Shown: positions 53,521 to 64,000 of the stretch, piece by piece
Position numbering within the stretch: position 1 is the first letter of the stretch
Layout of the letters: every line of letters begins with the position of its first letter
Assembly (NCBI RefSeq): GCF_029867415.1
Contig: NC_081186.1
Location: forward strand, 22,323,915-22,387,914
Length of the DNA: 64,000 nucleotides
Source of the DNA: Vicia villosa
Taxonomy: Eukaryota > Streptophyta > Magnoliopsida > Fabales > Fabaceae
Reading direction: 5' to 3'
Notes under the pieces: generated by a model
Database searches by the model: none
What the model was told of the DNA's origin: nothing
The model's input: the letters and a program-made list of their open reading frames with translations, nothing else
Made by a program: the position numbers and the translations under genes

Positions 53521-54136
53521 TCTGAAGACACCTACATCAGATATACATTCCGGAAGCTCGAACCCCGGACATTCTGAAAGTTCTAATCAGATGAACATTC
53601 TGGAAGCTTGACCCCCAGACTTCTGAACATTCCAATCAGATATACATTCCGGAAGCTCGAACCCCGGACATTCTGAAAGTTCCAATCAGATGAACATTCT
53701 GGAAGCTTGACCCCCAGACTTCTGAACATTCCAATCTGATATACATTCCGGAAGCTCGAACCCCGGACATTCTGAAAGTTCCAATCAGATGAACATTCTG
53801 GAAGCTTGATCCCCAGACTTCTGAACATTCCAATCAGATATACATTCCGGAAGCTCGAACCCTGGACATTCTGAAAATTCCAATCAGATGAACATTCTGG
53901 AAGCGTGACCCCCAGACTTCTGAAACATTCCAATCAGATATACATTCCGGAAGCTCGAACCCCGGACATTCTGAAAGTTCCAATCAGATGAACATTCTGG
54001 AAGCGTGACCCCAAGACTTCTGAAACATTCCAATGAGATATACATTCCGGAAGCTCGAACCCCGGACATTCTGAAAATTCCAATCAGATGAACATTCTGG
54101 AAGCATGACCCCCAGACTTCTGAAACATTCTATCAG
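53521..54136 (+). repeat. Tandem array, 99-100 bp unit, about six copies
   Basis: Unit starts ATATACATTCCGGAAGCTCG at 53541, 53640, 53739, 53838, 53938 and 54038. Within each unit are two related half-units (CATTCCGGAAGCTCGAACCCCGGACATTCTGA and CATTCTGGAAGCTTGACCCCCAGACTTCTGA, described here by role). The open frames it produces are artefacts of the repeat. Tandem arrays in this 3' untranslated position are known for legume Ogre/Tat elements. Confidence 0.9.
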
Positions 54137-54245
54137 ATGACACCTTTAAGCCCATCTCCTACAATACTCTGCCCGGATGGCACCTTTAAGCCCATCTCCG
54201 ACAATACCCTGCATGGATGGCACCTTTAAGCCCATCTCCGACAAA
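54137..54245 (+). repeat. Tandem array, 40-bp unit, three copies
   Basis: CACCTTTAAGCCCATCTCC begins at 54141, 54181 and 54221. Reverse-complement relatives are in the level-1 element at about 61170-61235. Confidence 0.85.
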
Positions 54246-54358
54246 AGTCCCTACTTCAGCTAGGGCAAATTCCTGGGTATTCTAGTGTTCAATCCTCTTC
54301 TACCTTCAGACTCCGACAGGCACACATGCCAGTCTACACCTTCAAATATAAGAAAATT

Positions 54359-54371
54359 GAACAGGGGCAGC
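54359..54371 (+). other. Polypurine tract of level-2 element
   Basis: GAACAGGGGCAGC directly before the 3' LTR start TGTCATACCCC at 54372. The level-1 element has GAACAGGGGCAGT in the same place. Confidence 0.8.
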
Positions 54372-57300
54372 TGTCATACCCCAAAATTTGCCCATACTAT
54401 TTCTCTTGTTCAAACTCAAGTCAAGGCACATGGTTCAAAGACACCCCTCCTAAACAAAGGTTCAAGAAACTAGGGTTTTTGTTGATTCTAAGAAAATCAA
54501 TGGATAAAAAGCTCCAAGGCATCCCATATGGCTTATAACATTCCAAACTACCTCCATGACTAAATTCAGGGCTCAATTCAAAGAGTGGACCACTCAGTTA
54601 CTCAAAAAGGCAACAGTCGACTAATTTGACCTAAAAGTCAACTGTGGTCAAAGTACAGTCAAAACTCCTGATTTTTTTGTCAACATCCTTGTATTAAGGT
54701 ACCATTCACCATTTGATCAAGAATTGATCATGGTTCATCAAGGAAACATCAGAAATCAACAATTCCAAGAGTTTCTAAATTAGGGTTCCTAGGTAAAAGT
54801 CAACTGAACTTTGACCAGCCATATCTCTCTCATACTTTCTCAGAAATTCCTCAACCAAATCTCATTCTCAAGGAATTTTAATTTTCTACAACTTTGATGT
54901 TGGGTCCAAGATCCAGAAATGCTTCCGCATAAGAGATATGAGCCAATACATTACATGTCCTTCTAGAAGATCGCAAAAAGCTGTTTTTTGTCAAAGCCAA
55001 TATCATCAAGATAAAATCCCCAAATGGGAAAAAGATTCCAAAGTGGTTTGTAAAGGACATCTTGAGGTTTCCAAAAAGTCCTAGAACACCTCCATATGAT
55101 AAATATTGAATGATTTATGGCTTGTACAAGTGGGGCGATTTTGAGAAAAACGCATAAAAGGCAAAGTAATGAAGTTTGATGTTTTGAGCTATTTGGGCCT
55201 AGCTTTTTTACTTTAAACTTACCCATGGACTAAGTCAAGACCTCTAAGTCTATTATTTTATTTTATTTTATGACTTTTATTTATATTTATATGGATTTTT
55301 ATTCATTTAAATGATAAATAAATAAATAAAATAAAATATAAAATAAATAGATAAAATCATAAATGATGGTTTGAATGTTTTCTAGAAGCAAAAGACCAGA
55401 TTTAGAGGGCAAAAAACGTGTGGTAGCTTGATTGGATTTACTGAGTATTAAAATAGAAAATATCTTTTTAAAATCAAATTCCAATCTTGTGATTTGAAGA
55501 GATTTGAATCCAAATTTCCTAACCTAATTTGTGTTCTATATATATGTAATTCATGCCAAAGCAAAAAACAAGGATTGCAGGCAAAAAAATTGTGGAAGAG
55601 GACTGTTAACAGAACCGTGTTCAAGAAGAAAAAAAAACGTGATATAAGGGAGGGAGCACAATCGTTTGAGGAACGATTGAAGCCATTCTAAGGATTCAGA
55701 ATGAATTTTTGACACTCTCTGAAGCAGATACAAGCATCGCAAGCGTCTAAGGTATCGTGTATCGTCATCCTCACGTTTACGGTTTACTCGTCTTTTCAAA
55801 TTTTCGATTACGGTGATTCATGAAGCATAAACTGTTTTTGATTACATGGTTGTGTTTATATCAATATATATTATGTTTCTAGATTGGTTATGTGAAGTTT
55901 AAATGCAGGAAACACAAGTTGCCATTGTTAGGTTTCGAAGCTTTTAAATTGGGGCTTTGCAAACCGGACAAAATTAGACAAAACTAGGACTATAGCCATG
56001 ATCAGGAGGCGAATCCGATTCGTTCTATGTATTTATCTTGAATTTATAGCATATATTGTGGATTTCCAAAGATTGCATGTCTATGGGAACACCACAAAAC
56101 CGTGGCTGAATATTGGTTCACGTTTGCAGAAATCCATGAGGAAGAAGAACAGTAAAAGGCGCACTGATTTTATTTTAAAACTTTTACGTCGTTTGATGAT
56201 TTATGTAGGATACGCTTCAATTCAATAACAGCAAGTGACATTCGCTTAGTTGGCGAACCCGCTGCTATGACATGTGTGAGGGCCTGGGTTCGAACCCTAC
56301 CCTCGACGCGTTATATTTTGCTAATTCGTATGATCAAAGTTGTTTGCAGGTCCCACGCGACAGCTCTATACGTGATCATGCTGCACCCTCATGCTAACAG
56401 CCCTCAGATCAAGGCTAAGCAAGATCCAACGTACCAGAGCTTGAGGATGTACCATGGACTCTCAAGACACTCCCACACGGGAACATAAGCTGAGTGTTTC
56501 TATTTTTATTTTTTTATAACATAGTTTTTTATTTATTTGTTTATTTATTCTTTCAAAACCTTTTTTTTTCTATTTTAACAAATTTAGTTATAAATTTCTT
56601 CTTTTCTCAAAAACATTAAATTTAAAAATATCTATTTTAATTGATTTAAATAATTAAATGTTTAGATTAATTATTTAATTGTTTGATTAATTTTCAATAC
56701 TTTTATTAATTGATTAAAAAATGTATATTAGGGTTAGATATTTAATCGAAATTTTATTTTCACCGATTTAATTAATTAGGTTAAAAAACCAATAATTAAT
56801 TAATTTGATTTTTTTTATTATTCTATTAACTAGGGTTAACTTGTGCCCTAATCAGGGCTTGCGAAGATCATGCCTACACTAAAATTTTCTTATTTCTTTG
56901 TGCGTCGTTATTTTTAGATGCTTTCCGATTACGCGCCATGCCTTTCACAAAGCTAAGTCTCGATTCAACTTTCTTTATTATTTATTTTTCCTTTTCTTTT
57001 TTTATATTTAATACAATATTATTTCTTCCTTTTAATTTTTTAATCATTTATTTTGCCCTGCTAATTTAAAAGAACTGTCCATACACTCACTTCCGATTAT
57101 TTTCCTGTTAATTCTCAGATGTTCAGAGTCAATGCTCGAGGCAACCTCCGACTATCAACCTTATCAATCAAAGCTAAGTTTCTATATTTATTTTCTTTCT
57201 TTTTTTTTTTGATTAGGGTTAACCATACCTGCCATTGAATTGATAATGCACTCACCCCTTTTTGGTTTCTATTTTTCCCACCTTTTTAGGGTTTGCTAAC

Positions 57301-58210
57301 CGCCAAAGCTCAAATAGTCAGTAACCTTAAAACTCTAATCTCTTTTATTTTTCTGCTTAATTATTACTTATGTCAAACCTGCTGGTTTCTTTTTCCCTTC
57401 CCCATATTCTTATGTATCTGTTCCTGGTTTGTATTGTTTGGCCTTAAAGGCACTTAAGACTGTTTTATATTTTCTGCCATGGTTAGTAATTTAGGGAGTG
57501 CAACCTTGAACTGAATTAGAGCCATTTAATTACAAGATAATATATTTCGAATTGAATCACATGATTGTTGCACCCACGCACACTTTTTTTGGTAACCTCT
57601 TTTGCTGCCTGTTGCCTGTTGCCTTGTGTTTCTTTTGCAGAGTAGCCATGTCCCTCGAATACGAGGATACCTCAGCCATGTTGCCTCCATTAATGCAAAG
57701 ATCATAAGTCCCTAATGATACTGCCTTCGATACACTGATATGATCTCGTCCCTCGGAAGTTGCCTACGTAAGGCTGAGGTGTCCTCTGGTTGCCTAACGA
57801 AAGACTATTCTGATCCTTCCCTTTGACTATCTGCCTCTCTATGGCTAGGGACAGTCTTTGGCGAACGATAACTCGATGACCCGTTAACATCCAAACGAAA
57901 GGCTTCCAGCCTTCTTATGGCATGGATAGACCCTTTCATCCTGAAAGGCTAAAGAACATTTTTCATCTAACCAGGTAATTGCTCCTAATTGCCTTACTCT
58001 AAAAGATCTTTTTCTACACTTTTTTCATAAACCTTCAAATATGGCTACGCTCATTTACGAGCTAAAGTCCGTATTCTCTTCTTCTACATTTCTTTCAAAA
58101 GAGCAAAGCAATTAAGAGCCCATGGAAAACCATGGATGCAAAGGGTGCCTTAAACCTTCCCTTTGTATAATTACCCCCCGAACTCAGTTTTTATTTAAAA
58201 GGTTTTTCCA
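54372..58210 (+). repeat. 3' LTR of level-2 element, shortened at its end
   Basis: Matches 26598-30444 closely, with many scattered differences and small indels (for example a deletion near 56907 and a shorter T tract near 57200). It stops after GGTTTTTCCA; the final 97 bp of the 5' LTR (30445-30541) are missing, yet the target duplication CGGTT follows at once (58211-58215). Box B at 56287-56297. Confidence 0.8.
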
Positions 58211-58215
58211 CGGTT
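58211..58215. other. Target-site duplication CGGTT, right copy
   Basis: Pairs with 26593-26597 and marks where the level-1 LTR resumes. Confidence 0.7.
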
Positions 58216-61038
58216 GATTTTAAGTCTTTCCATACAATCCTATTAACCATGCATCTAAACAGTTATATAAGCAGTTTATAGAGTGCGGGAAATTAAACCT
58301 AAGCTATTACATGGCTTCGGGGAGTGAGAGTACATAACCAAAAAATCGGGGAAGTGCGGAAAGTAAAGTACGGAAGAATAAATCTTACAGTATTACAAAA
58401 AAACTTTCTGCATCCTATACATCTATTTCTAATATTTAAATATGTACATGAAATAATTTAAACAAATAATCAACCATGCGACATACATTGGAATCGGGAT
58501 GACAAGAGAATCGAGAAAGTTAACGAAAACGTTTGATTTTAAAGTTTAGTTAAAACCTAATTAAATTATCCTAAGTGTCTAAATTAATTAGCTTAAATTA
58601 TGCACAAATTAATCAACCTGATTTCTAATGATAACATAAAATCAAGGACTAATCCTAATTAAATTGATTAAATTAAAACCTTAAAAAATTAATGATTAAA
58701 ATTAACTAACTAATTAACACTTAATTAAATTAAATTCTAATTATTAACTAAAAAATTAGTCTAAATTTAATTATAATGATTATTTACTAATTAATGGTTA
58801 GTATTGATTTTAAGGTTAATTAAAAAGGTTAATTATGTGTTAGTTAATTAATAATTTTAAAAAAAAAGGAATAAAGAAGAGAGAAAAAGAATTGGGCATG
58901 GGGGTGCAGTCTGGAGACAGAAGGTGTTGGTCAGAAAAACGAGATCAGCCCAACAACAAAACAAGCAATGCTTTTGATCTGGTACGATGAGGGGTACACA
59001 GTCCTATGGTGCACATGCGCTCTGGTCCTCCTGATATGAGTTTGTTGGAGATCTAACAGCCAATGTTGGAGAAGCATGGTTAGCACGCATGGGAAAATAC
59101 TATTGGATCTGTAAACAAAACAAAAATTTAAATGACAAAAATATAGAGTGTCAAGGGTAGGGTTCGAACCCATGCCCTTACACTCAATTGCAAAACAAGC
59201 TTCTAACCAAACGCGCTGGCTGTAAGTGCTGATTATAACACGCGACGATAGCCATATAGTTCTAGATTTCACCGTGGATCTCCCAGCTCCGACCAACCTT
59301 CATCTTTTCCGGCGAGGAGCTTTTATGCAGCCTGCAAAACAACATTGAAACGAAAGCCAAATCCAACCAGACCCACTAATTTTGACACCACAAACTCGAT
59401 GGAATGATTAGTTTTCAAAAAGAACGCTCGTAGTTGCGAAAACAAAAAGGATGACCTTGATGCCCTAGCAATGGCAGGTCATGATTCAGGCCAGAAAACT
59501 TACATGTGATACGTCCAGAAAGTCTCAAATACATCCCTGAATATAACTATGCACGTAAAACAAGCTATCAATGCGTGAATCAATGAGTTCGAAACTTGGA
59601 TAACCTTACCTCCGGCGAGATCAAATGAAGACCTTCTAGGCAGTAGTGGCCTCGTGTACCTATTGGAATAAGTTCCTGACGTCTTTAGGAAGGCGTCCCA
59701 ATGCTAGGAATTGCTTGAAACTGGCCGTGATGAAAAATCTCTATTGCCCTTATCCTTTGAATTTTTGAACGTGTTGTTTAGGTTAGGGAGGCTAGGGTTT
59801 CTTCCTTTTGTGAGGCTGCATCGTTAGCTATATATATGTGGTGGATTAGGTCAAGAAATAATGGAGAAAAAATAAGAAACTTGATTGAAAATATTTTCTT
59901 TGATTCTTGCATAAAAACCTTCTATTTTGAACCAAATCTATTCTTGTGCTATTTCTCACGACTTGTTTTGCTTGGTGAATGAATATTGATCTGATTCAAT
60001 GAATGAGATATCTTGTATAATTTAATTTGATTTATTTTTTATTTTATTAGATTTATATCGAATTTAAGTAAATAAATCCAAAAATAAATATAATAAAATC
60101 ATGAAATAAGCATCAAATAGTCTTTGGGCCCTTAATGGTCTCTATATCACGTGGATAGTTCAAAAATAATGGCCCATTACTTGGAAATGCAAAATTTTTC
60201 ATTCAGAGTTTAATGCTTTTTCTCAAATTTATCCAACTTCTAACGATCATAACTCGCTCAATTTTTATCCTATGAAGGTGTTCTAAGACTTTTTGGAAGG
60301 CTCATGATGTCCTCTACAAGCCACTTTGGAAGCTTTTTTGCATTTGAAGATTTTATCTTGATGATATGGCTCCTGACAAAAAACAGCTTTTTGCGAACTT
60401 CTAGAAGGATCTGTAATGTTTTGGCTTATATCTCTTATGCGGAAGCATTTCTTGACCTTGGGCCCAACATCAAAGTTGTAGAGAATGAAATTTCCTTGAG
60501 AATAGGCTTTGGTTGGTCAATTTTTGATGAACCAGGTGAGAGTTATGACCAGTCAAAGTTCGGTTGACTTTTGCTTATAAACCCTAATTTATAAATTTTG
60601 ACTTTTGATGATTTCTGAGCTTTTCTTGATGAATCATGATCAACCCTTGATCAAATGTTCAATATTACTTCAAATGGAAGATTTTGACCAAAAAATCAAG
60701 AGTTTTGACTGTATTTTGACCGTATTTGACTTTTAACCTAGCATGGTCGACTGTTGATCATTTGAGTTTCTGACTGAGCAAACTTGTGAATCAGAGCTTG
60801 AAACCTGATATGGGATTTCTTTGAAGCATATAGGAATCCATGAAGTCCATTTGAGGTGTCCGAAACCTTATTTCCTTGAAAAGAAGCCAAACCCTAATTA
60901 AGGATCTATTGCTTAGGAGAAGTGTGAGCATGCCCAATTCTTGTGTAGCCTTGAGCATCTGATGATCATATGAACCTGAGGAGATTGTTTGAACCAAAAT
61001 AACTTTGAAATATGGTGGGAAAATTTTGGGGTATGACA
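58216..61038 (-). mobile_element. Level-1 Ogre-type element: remaining part of its 3' LTR
   Basis: On the minus strand it starts at 61038 with TGTCATACCCCAAAATTTTC. It matches the level-2 LTR in reverse, for example AAGCCACTTTGGAA near 60318. TATA-like TATATATAG on the minus strand near 59828-59837. A tRNA-like island on the minus strand lies at 59150-59230 (box B palindrome GGTTCGAACC at 59161-59170). Joined to 25866-26597 it makes an LTR of about 3.55 kb. Confidence 0.8.
59150..59230 (-). promoter_or_regulatory. tRNA-like island with box A and box B in level-1 LTR
   Basis: On the minus strand a box-A-like CAGCGCGTTTGGTTAGAAGC is followed by the box B GGTTCGAACCC, in LTR-sense orientation. 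It cannot be folded into a full tRNA. Confidence 0.4.
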
Positions 61039-61419
61039 ACTGCCCCTGTTCAATCTTCTTAAAATTGAAGAGGTAGATTGGCACGTCTGCCAATCGTGAT
61101 CTAAAGGTAGAAGAGGATTGAACACTAGAATACCTAGAAATTTGCGCTCGCTGGTGCAGGAAATAATGATGAAGATGGGCTTAGAGATTCCATTCAGATA
61201 CTAACAGAATGTTTCCGGAGATGGGCTTAAAGATGCCATCCAGATGTTTGACAAGATGTTTGTCTAAAGTAGATGCTGCATTGATTGCGTCTGAAGGAGA
61301 GATTCTTAAAAAATGAAGTAATGTCTTACAGAAGACTACCTGGAGAGGTCCTCAAAAGCGTAAATCATTGACTGATATAAAGAAGATTAGGCTTTAAACA
61401 AAGCTCGGGAAGAATTGTC

Positions 61420-61945
61420 TTAGAGAAGACTAACTAAAAAGTTCCTGAAAGGGCGAGAGATGTCTTAGAAAAGATTGGATAAATATTTTTAAAGAATATT
61501 ACCTAAAGAGGTTGAGATATGTCTCAAACAAGACTATCCTAGAGAGGATATGAAGTGTCTTAAACAAGACTAACCTATAAAGGCTCATAGAAAGGATATG
61601 ATATGTCTTAAACAAGACTACCTAGAAAGGCTATTATATGTCTTAAACAAGACTGACCTAGAAAGGTTCCTAGAAAGGATATGAAACGTCTTAAACAAGA
61701 CTACCTAGAAAGGCTCCTAGAAAGGATGAGAAGCGTCTTAGAAAAGACTACCTAGAAAGGTTGATAAACGTCTTAGAAAAGACTACCTAGAAAGGTTGAT
61801 AAACGTCTTAGAAAAGACTACCTAAAAAGGTTGATAAACGTCTTAGAAAAGACTACCTAGAAAGGTTGATAAACGTCTTAGAAAAGACTACCTAGAAAGG
61901 TTGATAAACGTCTTAGAAAAGACTACCTAGAAAGGTTCCTATACA
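61420..61945 (-). repeat. Tandem array, 35-bp unit
   Basis: Five nearly perfect 35-bp units starting TTGATAAACGTCTTAG at 61761, 61796, 61831, 61866 and 61901, with degenerate units of the same AAGACTACCTAGAAAGG type spreading left to about 61420. It occupies the same 3' untranslated position as 53521-54136 but is unrelated in sequence. Confidence 0.9.
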
Positions 61946-63239
61946 GGATGAGAAATTCTTTGAATTATCTTTGGAGAAAGACCTGGAATGAAGCATCAGA
62001 ATCGTATTTATGTCTTGAATGAGCGTTAAGATTGAATTGTTGATACAATCGTCTTTGCACTGTATCTGGATGATAATGTTCTTTTGATTGTGGAATGACC
62101 TGAAAAGGCAAAATAAGTTTTATGCAATGTCATGATGCATGTATTGGTGAGGTTCTCGAAATAAACGAGAATGATGAATGTTATGTATATATTGTGAATG
62201 ATGCAAGGATAGACTATATAGTCGAAGCATATTAGTAGCTTTGTATATCAATTGCTGGGTGAGAAAATAAATCTCTGGGTGCTGCTGAAGATACTGACAA
62301 AGTGATTGAGAATTCCTATCTTCCGTTTGAGGATATCCAATTGGGAATTTTTGATCACCGCTTGGGGATGAGAATAACTTGAGTGATCTGATCCTGATAT
62401 ATTTTGGGGACAGGAGAGAAGAGTAATCTTCTAATGTACTATCCGTTCGAGCTCTGCCGTGAGTGTCAACTTTTAATGGGGATTGTGAGTTTGAACAAAC
62501 CCTGTTGGAGAAAAAGATTGTATCGGAGAACCGGTAGTGTCGGAGATATAAACTCCGTTGGGGAACCACGTCTTTGTTGGGGAAGAGGTTATTTGAAGAT
62601 AACTTCTTGAGAATTGCTATGTGAACACTGCTCTGTGGGGAAGATTCCCAAGGATTTCAATTTTCATTGCCCCATGTCTTTGAGTACATGCTGTTAGAAA
62701 ACATTTTCTTAACCATATATGGTCCTTTTCTTGTGGGAGTCTTCCTGTCCCTGAATTCAGTAACTTGGTATGCTTGATGTTTGAGATTACTGGAATTTGA
62801 ACTTCGAAGGAGACACAGATACTGACATCGTCTGATACTAGTAGCTAAACAGCTCTCGTTGAAAATTGTGACTGGTGCAACGTGCCCCCAGTGATGGACT
62901 AGCTTTTTCTGGTTGTTCGGCGTCTTTGAGAGATTTTATGAATCATGACACGATTGCCCCTGGTAGGTGGGATAATAATGTGTCATGCCCCTTGTATATA
63001 CAAGCTTTTAGCTGACCGAGTCAGATGCACTAGACGTTTCTGCAACTTTATCTGTTGGGAGGACTTTTAGTCATTAGTCGTACCCCATGCAGATTCTTCC
63101 TGATGTCAAAGATTTGAAATTATGTAGGCAAAATTGTTTTATAATGACACTCATAAAAATGCATAGCATATGCCTATCTTGAAGTTCAAAAATGTTTTTA
63201 GTAAAACAAAAGATGTAAGAAAGCGATATTTGTAAAAAC
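61946..63239. other. Level-1 interior, non-coding
   Basis: No credible ORF and no recognisable site. Presumed 3' untranslated DNA of the element. Confidence 0.45.
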
Positions 63240-64000
63240 ATGATATCAACTCAGGAGTTATGGTAAACCTTAAGGAGTCAGGATACCTATGGTAACAGTA
63301 TGCTTTCGAACTAACCATGCTTCAGTTAGGACTTTCAAGGGTTGTAACGTGGCTTGGTTTACGGGTTTAAGAAACAAAGGATAATGGCTCGAAGTATATT
63401 TGTACCCATCCCAATCTTCGTGATGTTCTCCAGCCCTATGCTCAGCTAACTGTGCGTTCGTGCTCCAAAAGACTTTGGAATTGTAATACTGACAGTTTGT
63501 GATGGTTCAAAAACCTGAAGTTTATTTAAAAGGCAGTCATCTACTTCCCTTTCTTTTGTAATATATTTTTTTTTGTCAAGGGTTTGTAGTGACCTCCTTT
63601 TGACTTTTCTATCCCTAACTTTTGCCTGAACTGTTTATTTTGAGATTACAGTCAGCGGGATGTCTTAATTTTGTCTAAGTCTCCTTCATAGGTTTTGACT
63701 TAGCGGGATTAGCTTTTGATAGATATTGACTACCTGACTTAATGATTACGGGGAACCATCACTGAATTGTGTAAAAGAAACATAGGCATAACTGAGTCAA
63801 TTGAGTAACTACCCTGCCCCGGGTTATGATTAAGGGTTTTAAACTGTACAAGAAAGAAAACTCCTACGCCTTAGGCTCAAAGGGGTTGACTAGGGATTAA
63901 CATCCTTATATCTCCACTGTTTAGGGATTGAAACAATGCATGTACATCGTCAGCACAGTCTGTTCAAAAGCATATTGTATGAGGTTGCAGTATCATTTTC

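Larger units (their letters stand above)
26598..58210 (+). mobile_element. Level-2 gag-only Ogre/Tat-type LTR retrotransposon
   Basis: LTRs at 26598-30541 and 54372-58210, primer site at 30546-30563, gag at 31741-33102, polypurine tract at 54359-54371. Without the 18.3-kb SIRE insertion it is about 13.3 kb. There is no protease, RT, RNase H or integrase in the remaining interior (33103-34480, 52756-54371), so it is non-autonomous. The two LTRs differ by many substitutions and small indels, so it is clearly older than the SIRE insertion inside it. The right LTR lacks about the last 97 bp of the left LTR. Confidence 0.85.
61039..64000 (-). mobile_element. Level-1 Ogre-type element interior, continues past window
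   Basis: Begins with the polypurine tract GAACAGGGGCAGT (minus strand, 61039-61051). 61160-61240 and 63240-64000 match the level-2 interior in reverse. No ORF of substance; by comparison with level 2, gag should lie beyond 64000. Confidence 0.75.

Noticed and set aside
53521..54136. Evenly spaced repeats resembling a CRISPR array or a repeat protein gene
   Set aside because: Units are contiguous tandem copies of about 99 bp without unique spacers, in a plant retrotransposon 3' region; the frames on both strands follow from the repeat period.
61420..61945. 35-bp units with CRISPR-like length
   Set aside because: Direct tandem repeat with no variable spacers; the context is an Ogre-type 3' untranslated region.
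62120..62610. 149-aa and 68-aa ORFs on opposite strands
   Set aside because: Within the non-coding Ogre-type interior, overlapping each other, without any recognisable domain.

Overview
This window is intergenic DNA from a large, repeat-rich plant genome. No intact host gene is visible. Almost everything is LTR retrotransposon sequence, inserted element inside element. Ogre/Tat-type Ty3 elements with roughly 3.5-4 kb LTRs and a tRNA-Arg primer site, SIRE/Maximus-type Ty1/copia elements, Athila-like elements with a tRNA-Asp primer site, Tork- and Ale-type copia remnants and a Helitron end together suggest a legume, most likely of the Fabeae (Pisum, Vicia, Lens, Lathyrus). That assignment is inferred from repeat content only.

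Layout. 1-5493: minus-strand non-autonomous Athila-like element (left LTR cut by the window edge) with one 540-codon ORF and no pol. It sits inside 5494-9491, a minus-strand Tork-type copia polyprotein with its 5' LTR; the RT of this copia lacks the catalytic YVDD segment. That copia is itself in a decayed minus-strand Ale-type copia (9492-12721). 12722-14598: AT-rich DNA with a direct duplication, a TA microsatellite and a Helitron 3' terminus. 14599-16351: copia LTR plus broken gag start, interrupted by an Athila-like LTR. 16352-21500: decayed LTR material. 21685-25865: pieces of a multi-exon gene, one exon split by a solo Ogre-type LTR with a perfect 5-bp target duplication (TSD).

25866-64000 is a three-level nest. 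Level 1 is a minus-strand Ogre-type element whose 3' LTR is split (25866-26597 and 58216-61038) and whose interior runs off the right edge. Level 2 is a plus-strand gag-only Ogre-type element (26598-58210, TSD CGGTT) inserted in that LTR. Level 3 is a compound SIRE insertion (34481-52750, TSD GGGCA) arranged LTR-interior-LTR-interior-LTR, with an 8,520-bp period and almost no differences between units.

Most unusual signals: (a) in the SIRE elements, pairs of the palindrome GGAAATCGATTTCC, every pair exactly 21 bp apart, located both upstream of the LTR TATA box and upstream of the third ORF; (b) in the Athila-like elements, hairpins with a constant AGGA loop and compensating stem changes beside the polypurine tract; (c) in the Ale leader, a hairpin family with constant CTTCNGG centre and compensating arms; (d) in-frame gag/pol stop codons shared by both very young SIRE units; (e) an Ogre-type element with a 3' LTR short by about 97 bp that is still flanked by a target duplication.
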